A DNA stretch of 64,000 nt from JAZDFC01 sp043808235 (GTDB taxonomy: Bacteria; Bacteroidota; Ignavibacteria; Ignavibacteriales; Melioribacteraceae): contig JAZDFC010000057.1 of the NCBI GenBank assembly GCA_043808235.1, forward strand, positions 62,001 through 126,000. Reading direction: 5' to 3'. A model generated the notes under the pieces. It was not told the origin of the DNA. It made no database searches and saw only the letters and a list, made by a program, of their open reading frames with translations. Made by a program: the position numbers and the translations under genes. Positions 7,991 to 16,956 of this stretch are shown one piece after another; positions within the stretch are counted from its first letter, which is position 1, and each line of letters opens with the position of its first letter.

Positions 7991-9475
7991 TTGTTCTGTC
8001 AAGGGTCCAAAATTGACACATTATTATGGGAGAACGGAAGGTATCATCCGACTCCAACAATTATCGAAGCAGCAACGGCTTTATATAATAATCACTCTGT
8101 TGAAGATATATCGAGAAATGATGCAAGCGCAATAAATCTTACTAAAACATCTGAAGCAATTTCTTCAATTATTCGCCTATCAAAAGAAAATTCATACAAG
8201 TCTATATGTTTTGTGACTGGTGTACCGGGAGCCGGGAAAACTTTAGTTGGTTTGAATATAGCAACAACGCATTTTGATAAATCAAATGATACCTATAGTG
8301 TTTTCCTCTCTGGAAATGGTCCTCTCGTATCTATTCTTCGAGAGGCTTTAACTCGGGATAAAGTGAAACGCGAAAACATAAAAGGAAAGAAAATAAAAAA
8401 ATACGAAATAATGAGCGAAGTAAAAATGTTCATTCAGAATGTGCACAATTTTCGAGATGAATGCTTAATTGATGCATCATTCCCACCAATCGAACACGTT
8501 GCATTATTTGATGAAGCACAGCGTGCTTGGAATTTAGAACAAACTTCGAGTTTTATGCGGCGGAAAAAGAATAAACTACATTTTAATCAATCTGAGCCTG
8601 AGTTTCTTATTTCATGTCTTGACCGACATCCTGATTGGGCGGTTGTTGTTTGTTTGGTTGGAGGGGGTCAAGAGATAAATACCGGTGAAGCTGGTATAAG
8701 TGAATGGATTAAATCTCTGAACAAACATTTTAAAAATTGGAAGATTTTCATTTCCCCAAAACTAAACGATAGTGAATATAGTGCAGGAGAAGTTTTAAGA
8801 ACTTTAGAATCTAATCCAAACGTAGAATTTGATGATACACTTCATCTATCAGTTTCAATGCGTTCATTTCGCGCGGAAAATGTTTCATTGTTAGTGAAAA
8901 AATTGCTAGATATAAATGTTGTGGATGCCAAAAGCATCTTCAAAAATGTAAAGGAAAAATATCCGATTTTAATCACTCGCGAACTTACAAAAGCAAAAGA
9001 ATGGCTAAAACAACAAGCGCGTGGATCAGAGCGGTATGGAATAGTCGTTTCTTCTCATGCTGAACGATTACGACCAGAGGCAATATTTGTTAAATCACCG
9101 ATGGATCCAATTCATTGGTTTCTCGATGGAAAAGACGATATACGTTCTTCATTTTACCTTGAAGATGTAGCAACTGAATTCGATGTTCAGGGATTAGAAC
9201 TCGATTGGACGTGTGTGGTTTGGGATGCTGATTTCAGATATACAGAAAAAGGATGGGAATATTGGTCATTTGTCGGAAGTCATTGGAATAGAATACGAAA
9301 AGAGGAACGTAAAAAATATTTAAAGAATGCGTACCGAGTACTTTTGACACGTGCTCGGCAAGGAATGGTAATCGTTGTTCCATCAGGTGAATCGAATGAT
9401 TTAACTCGGCTTCCCTTATTTTACGACACAACGTTTGAGTATCTCAAATCAATTGGATTGACGGCAATAGAATAA
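7991..9475 (+). CDS. DUF2075 / Schlafen group 3-like DNA/RNA helicase domain protein (C-terminal part)
   Basis: A 494-residue superfamily 1-like ATPase. Walker A is GVPGAGKT (77-84), motif II is ALFDEAQRAW, a conserved SMRSFRAE block follows, then EFDVQGLELDWTCVVWD, and YRVLLTRARQGM is the arginine motif VI. These blocks fit DUF2075. TTG 7991 is the first codon after the TAA that ends the nuclease-like part, with no Shine-Dalgarno of its own. If translated it may be an independent ATPase; more likely it is the downstream half of a broken gene. Nuclease plus helicase suggests DNA processing, perhaps defence, but that is inference. A terminator lies at 9525. Confidence 0.7.
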   Translation: MFCQGSKIDTLLWENGRYHPTPTIIEAATALYNNHSVEDISRNDASAINLTKTSEAISSIIRLSKENSYKSICFVTGVPGAGKTLVGLNIATTHFDKSNDTYSVFLSGNGPLVSILREALTRDKVKRENIKGKKIKKYEIMSEVKMFIQNVHNFRDECLIDASFPPIEHVALFDEAQRAWNLEQTSSFMRRKKNKLHFNQSEPEFLISCLDRHPDWAVVVCLVGGGQEINTGEAGISEWIKSLNKHFKNWKIFISPKLNDSEYSAGEVLRTLESNPNVEFDDTLHLSVSMRSFRAENVSLLVKKLLDINVVDAKSIFKNVKEKYPILITRELTKAKEWLKQQARGSERYGIVVSSHAERLRPEAIFVKSPMDPIHWFLDGKDDIRSSFYLEDVATEFDVQGLELDWTCVVWDADFRYTEKGWEYWSFVGSHWNRIRKEERKKYLKNAYRVLLTRARQGMVIVVPSGESNDLTRLPLFYDTTFEYLKSIGLTAIE

Positions 9476-9524
9476 TATTTTTAATTGGCTCTTTTTGTTA
9501 TCTGGCGGATGTTCAGAATTCAAT

Positions 9525-9551
9525 ACTCCTCCCATGCCGGTGAGGAGTTTT
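9525..9551 (+). terminator. Rho-independent terminator
   Basis: ACTCCTC at 9525-9531 pairs with GAGGAGT at 9542-9548 and a T run follows. It ends the helicase gene. A similar CTCCTCC/GGAGGAG hairpin occurs at 11045-11075. Confidence 0.65.
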
Positions 9552-9668
9552 TATCTCCAACTACAAAGATGTGTTTTATTATGCAGGTAATGTGCAAATA
9601 ACCTGAATTACATTTGTAAGGAAATAACTTTTGTAATATTTTGGTTTCGAAAAAACAGAGATTTTGCA

Positions 9669-9959
9669 ATGAGTAAAAATGATTTGATTAAATTACTTTC
9701 CGAATTGAATGTCGAGATAATAAAAAAATATAAAGGAAGAATAGTCGGTTTATTCGGTTCGTATGCAAGGGGAGAGGAAACTGAAAAAAGCGATATTGAC
9801 ATTCTCGTTGAAAATGGAGGCGAAATGACTTTATTTGATCTCGGCGGTTTAAAAATATATCTCGAAGAAAAATTAAAACATGAGGTTGATGTCGCCACTA
9901 TCGGTGGATTGAAAAAAGAATTAAAACCATACATCATGCGGGACATTATTTACATATGA
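9669..9959 (+). CDS. MNT-type nucleotidyltransferase (MntA-like antitoxin), apparently orphan
   Basis: A 96-residue minimal nucleotidyltransferase. The signature GSYARGE (30-36) followed by SDIDILV (41-47) supplies the glycine-serine loop and the two metal-binding aspartates, as in MntA proteins. These AMPylate and silence HEPN (HepT) toxins. The usual HepT gene overlaps the stop as ATGA, and here an ATG at 9956 does overlap, but it runs only five codons (MRDII) before TAA. No HEPN gene follows; the next gene is a cold-shock gene. The partner therefore seems lost, or this enzyme acts alone. Confidence 0.8.
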   Translation: MSKNDLIKLLSELNVEIIKKYKGRIVGLFGSYARGEETEKSDIDILVENGGEMTLFDLGGLKIYLEEKLKHEVDVATIGGLKKELKPYIMRDIIYI

Positions 9960-9973
9960 GAGATATTATATAA

Positions 9974-10234
9974 TTTCTCAATACTTACTTCATCTCAAAG
10001 TATTCGATAGATGGGTTCCATTTAACATAGTCAGGCCAACCTTCCCCAAAATAAAATTAGGTTCCTACTAAAACTAATGGTACATTTGTTTCCGTAAGAC
10101 AGCAAGTTTAGAAGTAACCGTTCCGTTAAAAGCGGAATGAATGCAGAAGTAGATAAAGTAGGACCCTTCAGTAGATTTCAAAGCCCTGTCAAAAACAAAC
10201 AATCATTTAATAATTTTATTAAGGAGCATCTGTT
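9974..10234 (+). other. Gene-free stretch, probable long leader of the cold-shock gene
   Basis: About 260 bp without a credible reading frame. It ends in AAGGAG, 8 bases before the csp ATG. Cold-shock mRNAs often carry long structured 5' leaders that control translation by temperature; no structure was verified here. Confidence 0.3.
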
Positions 10235-10450
10235 ATGGCAGAGCGCAAACAAGGATCAGTAAAATGGTTCAACAGTACTAAAGGTTTTGGTTTTATTTCA
10301 CAAGCAGGCGGTGGCGAAGATGTATTTGTACATTTTCAGGCTATTACCGGCGACGGTTATAAATCTTTAGAAGAAAATGATAAAGTTGAATATTCGGTTA
10401 CTCAAGGACCAAAAGGTCTGCAAGCTGCCGACGTCAAAGTGATCAAATAA
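10235..10450 (+). CDS. Cold-shock protein (CspA family)
   Basis: A 71-residue single cold-shock domain. RNP1 is KGFGFI (16-21) and RNP2 is VFVHF (30-34), the aromatic patches that bind single-stranded RNA or DNA. Length matches the family (65-75). Such proteins act as RNA chaperones in cold or growth transitions. AAGGAG sits 8 bases upstream of the ATG, a long gene-free region precedes it and a strong terminator follows, so it is a single-gene unit. Paralogue identity (CspA, B, C and so on) cannot be decided. Confidence 0.95.
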   Translation: MAERKQGSVKWFNSTKGFGFISQAGGGEDVFVHFQAITGDGYKSLEENDKVEYSVTQGPKGLQAADVKVIK

Positions 10451-10471
10451 GAATTTCGAATTCCGATTTTC

Positions 10472-10500
10472 ATAGCCTTCCTTTTGGAAGGCTATTTTAT
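10472..10500 (+). terminator. Rho-independent terminator of the cold-shock gene
   Basis: ATAGCCTTCC pairs perfectly with GGAAGGCTAT around a TTTT loop, followed by TTTATTTT. Confidence 0.85.
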
Positions 10501-10670
10501 TTTAAACAGCAACGCTGTCCCCTTTTTCACTAAACTATTGTCTTAACTCGCAGACTGAAAAGTAAAAGTTTAGATACGTAAGCACATACCATGATTCCAT
10601 ATCTCGTTTCCAACCATTATAGTATTGGCGCATAAGTTTTTGTTTTTTTTGTCGCGATATTTTAAATGAT

Positions 10671-10724
10671 TTTCCCATTTTCCATTTTCCCTCTTCCATT
10701 TTCCCTCTTCCATTTTCCACTTCC
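10671..10724. repeat. CCATTTTCC/CTCTTCC low-complexity repeat
   Basis: The words CCATTTTCC and CCCTCTT alternate several times. The reverse complement of the same word family (ATGGAAGATGG, AATGGAAAATG) is found at 42858-42885 inside the Bat operon. Confidence 0.5.
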
Positions 10725-11044
10725 CGTAATCCATTGCGGCTTGCCGCGCTATGCATATTGATTTATTTAAAAATATTTTGTATTTCGCAATTGCGTGATT
10801 AAGATTCTTTCAGTTAAGTGGAGTTTATTTTCAAACTCATGAAAGGAAAGAGAAGAAATTGAACATGAATAACTATTCCGATACGCCTCTAAAAATTTTT
10901 ATGTGCAAATACAAATACCACACAAAGCAAATTCCGTTTGTTGCCGAAAGTATCAATACTTCTAAAAGTTTTCCAAACATAAAAGGAAATGACGATTAAT
11001 TAAGTTTCCTCCTATTTCTGATTAGGCCTATCGCTTCGGTAATG

Positions 11045-11075
11045 CTCCTCCCTGCAACGGGGAGGAGTTTTTTTT
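11045..11075 (+). terminator. Hairpin with T run (terminator-like)
   Basis: CTCCTCCC pairs with GGGAGGAG around a 7-nt loop, followed by eight T residues. No gene directly upstream uses it, so it may be a remnant or part of a dispersed hairpin family shared with 9525-9551. Confidence 0.45.
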
Positions 11076-11080
11076 CCCAT

Positions 11081-11127
11081 AATGAATTTCGAATAACGAA
11101 TACTGAATTTCGAATGATGAATTGAAA
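11081..11127. repeat. CGAAT/ATGAAT word repeat
   Basis: ATGAATTTCGAATAACGAAT, then CTGAATTTCGAATGATGAA: two imperfect tandem copies of about 23 bp. Confidence 0.45.
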
Positions 11128-11259
11128 ACTTTGAAATTTGATATTCAATTTTTGTCCAGAAGGACGAGGATTTATTTTGAGTTCATCAAATCTTTCTTTA
11201 AATCTAATAACATATACGTTAATTCGTTTCATTGGAGAGTACGATATGTTTTAAAACAA

Positions 11260-11283
11260 AAAAGCCGAAAAAATTCGGCTTTT
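11260..11283 (-). terminator. Rho-independent terminator of tRNA-fMet
   Basis: On the minus strand AAAAGCCGAA pairs with TTCGGCTTTT, followed by a T-rich tail, directly 3' of the tRNA. Confidence 0.8.
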
Positions 11284-11288
11284 ATTTG

Positions 11289-11361
<73 letters not shown>

Positions 11362-11529
11362 ATCAATATTTATTTTAAGAACAAAATTTTATTTTCTGTA
11401 CAATTTCGGGGTTCAAATATATACAGAGCCGACTTCATTGTCAAATTTGTATTAAGTAAATATTTGGTTTTCTTGTAAACTTAATATGATTATTATTGAG
11501 GTGTAAAAAATATTTATTCGAAAAGGAAA

Positions 11530-13239
11530 ATGCTCACAACTCTTCAGATAAAAGATTATGCGCTCATTGAAGGCATAGAAGTCCATTTTGAAAAAGGCTT
11601 GAATATTATCACCGGCGAGACCGGGGCGGGTAAATCAATAATTGTTGATGCCCTTGGATTATTATTGGGCGAAAGAGCTTCGACTGAAGTTGTTAGAAAA
11701 GGATCGCAAAAAGCAGTTGTAGAGGGAATCTTCGACGTAAGCGGGAATAAAAGAATAAAAGCGTTGTTAAATGAAAATGAAATTGAAGAGAGCGACGAAT
11801 TTATTATTAGAAGAGAAATTACTTTAAAAGGATCTAACCGTTGTTTTATAAATGATTCGCCCGTAACTCTGAATCTAATTAAATCAGCCGGCGATCTGTT
11901 GGTTGATTTGCACGGACAACATGATCATCAATCGTTACTTCGAAATGAAACTCACATTGACATGCTGGATGAGTTTGCCGATGTTGAAGAAGAACTTTCT
12001 ATTTTTAGAAAATCAAGAAACGAAATCCACAAGCTACGGTCGGAATTAAATGATTTGAGGGGAAGAGAAAATCTTTTTAAAGAAAAAAAAGACATTTATA
12101 CATATCAGATCAAAGAAATTGATGCAGTGTCCCCCAAAGAAAAGGAAGACGAAGAAATCGAAAATGACTTGAAGATATTGGAGAATTCGGAAAGACTTCT
12201 CGAATTGACTTCAGGTGTTTACGACCAACTATACGACAATGAAAATTCCGTGATGGATTTGCTCGGTATAGTTCGAAATAAATTAGAAGATCTGGGAAAA
12301 ATTGATAAAATATTTTTTGAAAAGGGAAGTGAATGTGCAGCGATAATTACATCTGTTGGAGAGCTTTCGGATTTTTTAAGAGCATATAAGAATAAAATCG
12401 ATCTCGAACCTGAAACATTGGAACAACTTCGCGAGCGGCTCGGCTCTGTCAATTTACTGAAAAAAAAATACGGTGGTTCACTGCATGCGGTTATTAACCA
12501 CAGGATGCGAATTGGAAGCGAAATGGACATGATTGAAAATTTTTCAGATAGGATTACTGAAATAAATTCGAAAATTGAAGAGCTTAGAAAGGAAGCTGGA
12601 ATCACAGCAAAGCAGTTAAGTATAAAAAGAAAAAAAGCCGCAAAGGAAATTGAATCCGAAGTTGTAAAGGTTCTTGCCGAACTTGGAATTCCAGATGGGA
12701 GATTCAGTGCAAAAATAATAAATGAATCCGCAGAACCTGGTGATGAGAATTTTATTTATTTAGATTCTAAAAGAGTAAAACATAATCCTTCGGGTATAGA
12801 TGAAGTTGAATTTTTGATTTCTACCAATACCGGCGAAGATGTGAAACCGCTTGTAAAAGTTGCGTCGGGTGGAGAAATATCGAGAATAATGCTTTCATTA
12901 AAATCAGTACTTGCAAAAAACGACCGCCTACCTTTATTGATTTTTGACGAGATCGATTCCGGTATTAGCGGAAGGATAGCCCAAAAAGTAGGACACACAT
13001 TAAAATCTCTTGCTGCATTTCATCAAATAATATCGATAACACATCTCCCGCAAATTGCCGGATTAGCCGATAATCATTTTACAGTTGAAAAGCACGAGAC
13101 AGACGGCAGAGTTGTAAGCTCTATCAGGAAATTAAAAGAGAAAGAAAGAGTGGAAGAAGTTGCACGTTTAATGAGTGGCGAGGAAATATCGGAATCGAGT
13201 TTAAAAGGCGCTCGCGAATTAATGGGTTTAAAAAAATAA
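11530..13239 (+). CDS. recN: DNA repair protein RecN
   Basis: A 569-residue SMC-like ATPase acting in recombinational repair of double-strand breaks. It starts MLTTLQIKDYALIEGI, has Walker A GETGAGKS (29-36), a central coiled coil (about 150-370) rich in Glu and Lys, the ABC signature VASGGEISRIMLSLK, and Walker B PLLIFDEIDSGISG. Length is normal (about 550). The recN-type ISITHLPQIAGLADNH segment is also present. It is a stand-alone gene converging on the lipoprotein gene at 13282. Damage regulation cannot be read from the upstream DNA; I saw no LexA box that I could defend. Confidence 0.96.
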   Translation: MLTTLQIKDYALIEGIEVHFEKGLNIITGETGAGKSIIVDALGLLLGERASTEVVRKGSQKAVVEGIFDVSGNKRIKALLNENEIEESDEFIIRREITLKGSNRCFINDSPVTLNLIKSAGDLLVDLHGQHDHQSLLRNETHIDMLDEFADVEEELSIFRKSRNEIHKLRSELNDLRGRENLFKEKKDIYTYQIKEIDAVSPKEKEDEEIENDLKILENSERLLELTSGVYDQLYDNENSVMDLLGIVRNKLEDLGKIDKIFFEKGSECAAIITSVGELSDFLRAYKNKIDLEPETLEQLRERLGSVNLLKKKYGGSLHAVINHRMRIGSEMDMIENFSDRITEINSKIEELRKEAGITAKQLSIKRKKAAKEIESEVVKVLAELGIPDGRFSAKIINESAEPGDENFIYLDSKRVKHNPSGIDEVEFLISTNTGEDVKPLVKVASGGEISRIMLSLKSVLAKNDRLPLLIFDEIDSGISGRIAQKVGHTLKSLAAFHQIISITHLPQIAGLADNHFTVEKHETDGRVVSSIRKLKEKERVEEVARLMSGEEISESSLKGARELMGLKK

Positions 13240-13266
13240 AAGCCGGCAGAAATCTTCCACCGGCTT
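13240..13266 (-). terminator. Terminator between recN and the convergent lipoprotein gene
   Basis: AAGCCGG pairs with CCGGCTT across a 13-nt loop. The T-rich tail (TTTATTTTTT) follows on the minus strand, so it ends the minus-strand gene best. It may also serve recN weakly. Confidence 0.65.
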
Positions 13267-13281
13267 AATCAAATCTAAAAT

Positions 13282-14856
13282 CTAATTACACAAATCCTGC
13301 GGGAATTCCATAGAGAAATAATAAGAAGTCTGTGTTACGTCATATGGTTCGTCGTACCAATTGTTATCGTACCAAACACCAAATATATAAGTATTCGGCA
13401 CCTGCAAACAATTAAATATTACATGACCATCTCTCATGTATCCGCCATAACGCCATCCGGCAGTAGGGTCGTAAATCCAGATGTCAATACTCGGTCTAAC
13501 AACAACATCCGGATCGTCGGGGCAATATCCTTCAACGGTTACATCTACACTTTGGCCTCCGCCAAGACTAATCGGGAAATTCATATCCGGTCCGCAAAGA
13601 TCTGATATATCAATAGAGCCGACTTTTGTCCCGCCCCAATAAGTCCATGCTTCAATTCGTACAGGAAGATTATCAGGTACGTAAATAAACTGGATGCAAG
13701 GATCACTGGCAGAAACCCAGTAGCTTTTTAAGTAAGCGCCTGTAATTAAATTATATGCTTTTAATAAAACCGAGGTATAGCAACCGGTTACGCATAAATT
13801 TAGTCCATAGGTGCAGTAAGCGCCCTGGAACCAGTCCCAGTTCCACCATGATAAGTGATTTGTTTTGGTTACAACTGTAAAACCACCTGAACCGTTGCTT
13901 GTAAGAATTCCGGTACCTTCTGGTGCCCATGTTCCTTCAGCAGGGTCCATACTCCAAACCGGTATTTCATCACCATTCTGAATAGCTGAACCGTCAAATT
14001 TTTTAACTGACGCAGGGACAATCATAGAGATAGTTACCGCCTTATCAAAGTAACCTACTTTTGTGCTGCCCTGATAAATTTCGATAGCAGCAAATCCTGC
14101 TGTTGTAAATAATCCTGGCCCTTGATCGGTATCGACAAAAAATCCACCCGGGAATACTCTTAAAGCGGATTCTTCCCGTGGATCAAAGTATGCAACAGTT
14201 GTTTGGAAGTTGCCAACTAATGGATTTTGATGATTCACATCTCCGACAGCAAAGAATTTTGTTCCTTGAGGGATATTTAGCGAAACACCCATTGTAGAAG
14301 CATCACCGGCAGTTAAGACGTAGTCTGTTATTGTTCCACTTATGTTTGTACTTATTGGAGTGCCTGTATTAACAAGTACCCCTTCGGGAGGGGAAGTTAA
14401 ACTTACCAAAGGGCAGGTAAATGAATGACCTCCGGGGGAAGTCAAAACAACCGGAAGATTGGCTGATAGAAATCCGGGTGCGCTAATAGTTAAATTAAGC
14501 TCTAGGGGATTACTTTGCGAAGGAGTAAAAGACTGATCAACTGCAAAATTAAAAATTCCATAACTACTGGTTAGTGCGGTTAAGGGTTGGCCTTGAATGT
14601 TATTAATAAATCCGGCGCTATTACCTAATATTCCAACGTTTAATGAGTTGGCAAGTGAACCCGAAGGTGTGGAACCATTAAAACCCAAAGGCTGCATTGT
14701 AGCACTGTTAACAACAGAAACAGAAATCATTGTTGCTATCTGATTAGCATTAATGATAAGTTTTACATCCTCAACCGGACTTTTAATATCGCAGCTTAGA
14801 AAGCTAAGCGCTACAATAACGACTGAAATGTTTATGATCTTAAATAAAATTTTCAT
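13282..14856 (-). CDS. Putative surface lipoprotein of unknown function
   Basis: A 524-residue exported protein. I take the start at 14856 (MKILFKIINISV) because AAGGAGAAAA precedes it; a longer frame upstream would overlap the next gene and hide the signal. A lipobox-like ALSFLSC (Cys about 22) follows the hydrophobic stretch. The rest is beta-rich with Gly, Thr, Pro and Trp and contains carboxypeptidase-like or Ig-like segments (GTITDYVLTAGDAST, VKVGYFDKAVTISM). No enzyme motif is seen. The neighbouring gene encodes a probable outer-membrane barrel with the same orientation and 17 bp of spacing, so the two may form an envelope pair. Confidence 0.65.
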   Translation of the reverse strand: MKILFKIINISVVIVALSFLSCDIKSPVEDVKLIINANQIATMISVSVVNSATMQPLGFNGSTPSGSLANSLNVGILGNSAGFINNIQGQPLTALTSSYGIFNFAVDQSFTPSQSNPLELNLTISAPGFLSANLPVVLTSPGGHSFTCPLVSLTSPPEGVLVNTGTPISTNISGTITDYVLTAGDASTMGVSLNIPQGTKFFAVGDVNHQNPLVGNFQTTVAYFDPREESALRVFPGGFFVDTDQGPGLFTTAGFAAIEIYQGSTKVGYFDKAVTISMIVPASVKKFDGSAIQNGDEIPVWSMDPAEGTWAPEGTGILTSNGSGGFTVVTKTNHLSWWNWDWFQGAYCTYGLNLCVTGCYTSVLLKAYNLITGAYLKSYWVSASDPCIQFIYVPDNLPVRIEAWTYWGGTKVGSIDISDLCGPDMNFPISLGGGQSVDVTVEGYCPDDPDVVVRPSIDIWIYDPTAGWRYGGYMRDGHVIFNCLQVPNTYIFGVWYDNNWYDEPYDVTQTSYYFSMEFPQDLCN

Positions 14857-14873
14857 TCTAATTTTCTCCTTCA

Positions 14874-15515
14874 TTAAAACTTGAAAGTTATACCAAGTGC
14901 AACAACCGGGTAAAATTGGAACCAACTTAAGTTATCTTCTATGATTGGAGCCTGTTCGGCCGATGGTTCCAGCAATCCGGTGGCACCCATTTCAACCGAA
15001 GGTTTCCCTTGATAAACGCCTCCGATATCGAGTGAAAATCCAACTCCCTTTCCAACTGTTGGATTCCCGATACCGATACCGATATATGGAGAAATAACAT
15101 TCACTTTTACATCGGCGGTAACGTTACCAAGCATTGCAGGTGTGTACAAAACTCCTCCCACAGTATAGGATTGTGTCGGAGTCATTGTTAGTTCACCTTT
15201 GTTCAAGTTAATTAATGCACCGCCTGTTAATCTAAACCAGTTCTGGAAGGGAAAGTAATCTGCCAATACGGAAATCGATAGCAATTTTAAATCGCCTTCG
15301 TATTCAAAATCCTCATCTCCTCCTCCGCCGGTAAGATTGTATGAGAAGAATGCAATACCAACTCTACCGTTCAGGGATTTGCTGAATGATTTGATTCCTT
15401 CTACTTGAACGCCGAGAGTGCTTACTTTTATTCCGGCAGCGAATCCCTGCGCGTGTAAATTACTGGTTAGCAAAAGCGGGAGAAATATCAGTAAAAATGT
15501 AATTCTTAATTTCAT
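14874..15515 (-). CDS. Probable outer-membrane beta-barrel protein
   Basis: A 213-residue protein with a clear signal peptide (MKLRITFLLIFLPLLLTSN, cleavage after LHAQ) and AAGGAGG upstream of the ATG. The mature part alternates aromatic and polar residues, is rich in glycine and ends in VVALGITFKF, a terminal aromatic residue typical of outer-membrane barrels. Length and composition fit an 8-strand barrel of unknown function. It is followed by the lipoprotein gene 13282-14856. Confidence 0.65.
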   Translation of the reverse strand: MKLRITFLLIFLPLLLTSNLHAQGFAAGIKVSTLGVQVEGIKSFSKSLNGRVGIAFFSYNLTGGGGDEDFEYEGDLKLLSISVLADYFPFQNWFRLTGGALINLNKGELTMTPTQSYTVGGVLYTPAMLGNVTADVKVNVISPYIGIGIGNPTVGKGVGFSLDIGGVYQGKPSVEMGATGLLEPSAEQAPIIEDNLSWFQFYPVVALGITFKF

Positions 15516-15774
15516 TTAAATCCTCCTTCTGTAAATATAATTTGTGAAAATCATATAATTATACTCTATGTCTAATATAACATTTAAAAACTATTTTTCA
15601 TCATCAATTTCTATCCAATTTTTTAATCTTGACGGAGAACAATTAAAGACACCAATCTCCGGGTAAGTATAGCTGTTAAGTTCAAAATTTGTTTACAAGT
15701 CCGATAGAATTGATTCCATTATTATATAAATTTTGCAGCCGGTTATATAGCTTTACACGAAAGGTCATTAGCGC

Positions 15775-16944
15775 ATGAAAAATATCATTGATAGAAACTC
15801 AACAACAGATAACATGATTGAAACATCCTGTTATATTCACGTTCCTTTCTGCGAACATAAGTGTATTTATTGCGACTTTTATTCTATTATAACATCCGAT
15901 AATATTAATTCTTATCTCGCTGCAATCAAACAAGAGATAAGATTTTATTCCGCCCGGCATAAATCGAATAGAATATTTAAGACAATATTTTTTGGCGGTG
16001 GAACTCCCTCTATTTTGAAACCATCTTTCATTGAAGAAATTATCAATCAGATATCGAAGAATTTTTATCTCGCCGATGATGCCGAAATAACTCTGGAGAC
16101 AAATCCGGGGACTGTGGACAATGCTAAATTAAAATCATTCAAGAATACCGGAATCAATAGAATAAGTATCGGTGTGCAGTCTTTTAATCCTGACGAATTG
16201 GCTTTTCTCACACGAATACACGACTCACAAACAGCAAAGGATACTGTTATTGCAGCCTACGATGCCGGAATTTCGAATATAAATGTGGATCTCATTTTTA
16301 ATCTTCCCGGGCAAACAAAAGAAAAATGGATTGATAATCTTTCTGCCGCAGTTAAGCTTCCCATCACTCACATTTCAGCGTATAGTTTGATTCTTGAAAA
16401 AGGAACAATACTGAACAAAATGGTTCTTGATGGAAAAGTAACGATTGGTGATGCAGATTACGATGCCGATCTTTATGAAGATACAATTGACTTTTTGGCA
16501 TCGAAAGGATTCGAACATTACGAAGTATCGAATTTTTGTTTGCCGGAAAAAGAATGTCTTCACAACATGTTTTATTGGTTAGGAAAAGACTACCTGGGAT
16601 TCGGCCCGTCCGCTCATTCAACTATTGCCGGCGAAAGATGGTGGAATTATTCCAGTCTGAAAATGTACATCTCGGCAATTGAAAAGAACGGACATGCAAT
16701 AGCCAGCCGGGAAGTTTTATCGGCGGAACAGAAACTTCAGGAGTATGTAATGCTTAACATGAGGGCAAAAGGTATAAACCTCGGCACCTTTAAAAATAGT
16801 TACGGCATCGCATGGTTTCATTCAAACGAAAAATTAATTAGGGAATTGATTGCAACAGGTTATTTAGAATTAAAAAATGATTTTATTAAATTTACTCCAA
16901 AAGGATATTCAGTATGCGACGAGATACTCGTCCGGTTAAAATAA
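15775..16944 (+). CDS. hemW: Radical SAM protein HemW (heme chaperone)
   Basis: A 389-residue member of the HemN/HemW family. The radical SAM cluster is C26-x3-C30-x2-C33 (FCEHKCIYCDF) after YIHVP. GGGTPS, the SAM-binding ETNPG and QSF are followed by the HemW-type C-terminal block HNMFYWLGKDYLGFGPSAHS. HemW lacks the extra residues of true coproporphyrinogen oxidase HemN and is thought to insert heme into membrane proteins. The start could also be Met14, which is closer to the conserved core. The symporter gene starts 12 bp downstream. Confidence 0.9.
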   Translation: MKNIIDRNSTTDNMIETSCYIHVPFCEHKCIYCDFYSIITSDNINSYLAAIKQEIRFYSARHKSNRIFKTIFFGGGTPSILKPSFIEEIINQISKNFYLADDAEITLETNPGTVDNAKLKSFKNTGINRISIGVQSFNPDELAFLTRIHDSQTAKDTVIAAYDAGISNINVDLIFNLPGQTKEKWIDNLSAAVKLPITHISAYSLILEKGTILNKMVLDGKVTIGDADYDADLYEDTIDFLASKGFEHYEVSNFCLPEKECLHNMFYWLGKDYLGFGPSAHSTIAGERWWNYSSLKMYISAIEKNGHAIASREVLSAEQKLQEYVMLNMRAKGINLGTFKNSYGIAWFHSNEKLIRELIATGYLELKNDFIKFTPKGYSVCDEILVRLK

Positions 16945-16956
16945 TAAAGGAAAATA

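Larger units (their letters stand above)
10501..11258. other. Gene-poor region with low-complexity repeats
   Basis: About 760 bp in which I see no convincing gene. It contains the CCATTTTCC tract at 10671-10724, a CTCCTCC hairpin at 11045-11075 and the CGAAT/ATGAA word tract at 11081-11127. Open frames here are short and of odd composition (for example KMEEGKWKM on the minus strand) and are explained by the tracts. Confidence 0.5.

Noticed and set aside
10535..10756. 73-codon minus-strand frame with KMEEGKWKM
   Set aside because: Its composition is a direct translation of the CCATTTTCC repeat tract; no family or ribosome binding site.
13282..14925. Longer 547-codon form of the lipoprotein
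   Set aside because: It would overlap the upstream gene and put a non-signal sequence before the lipobox; ATG 14856 has AAGGAG.
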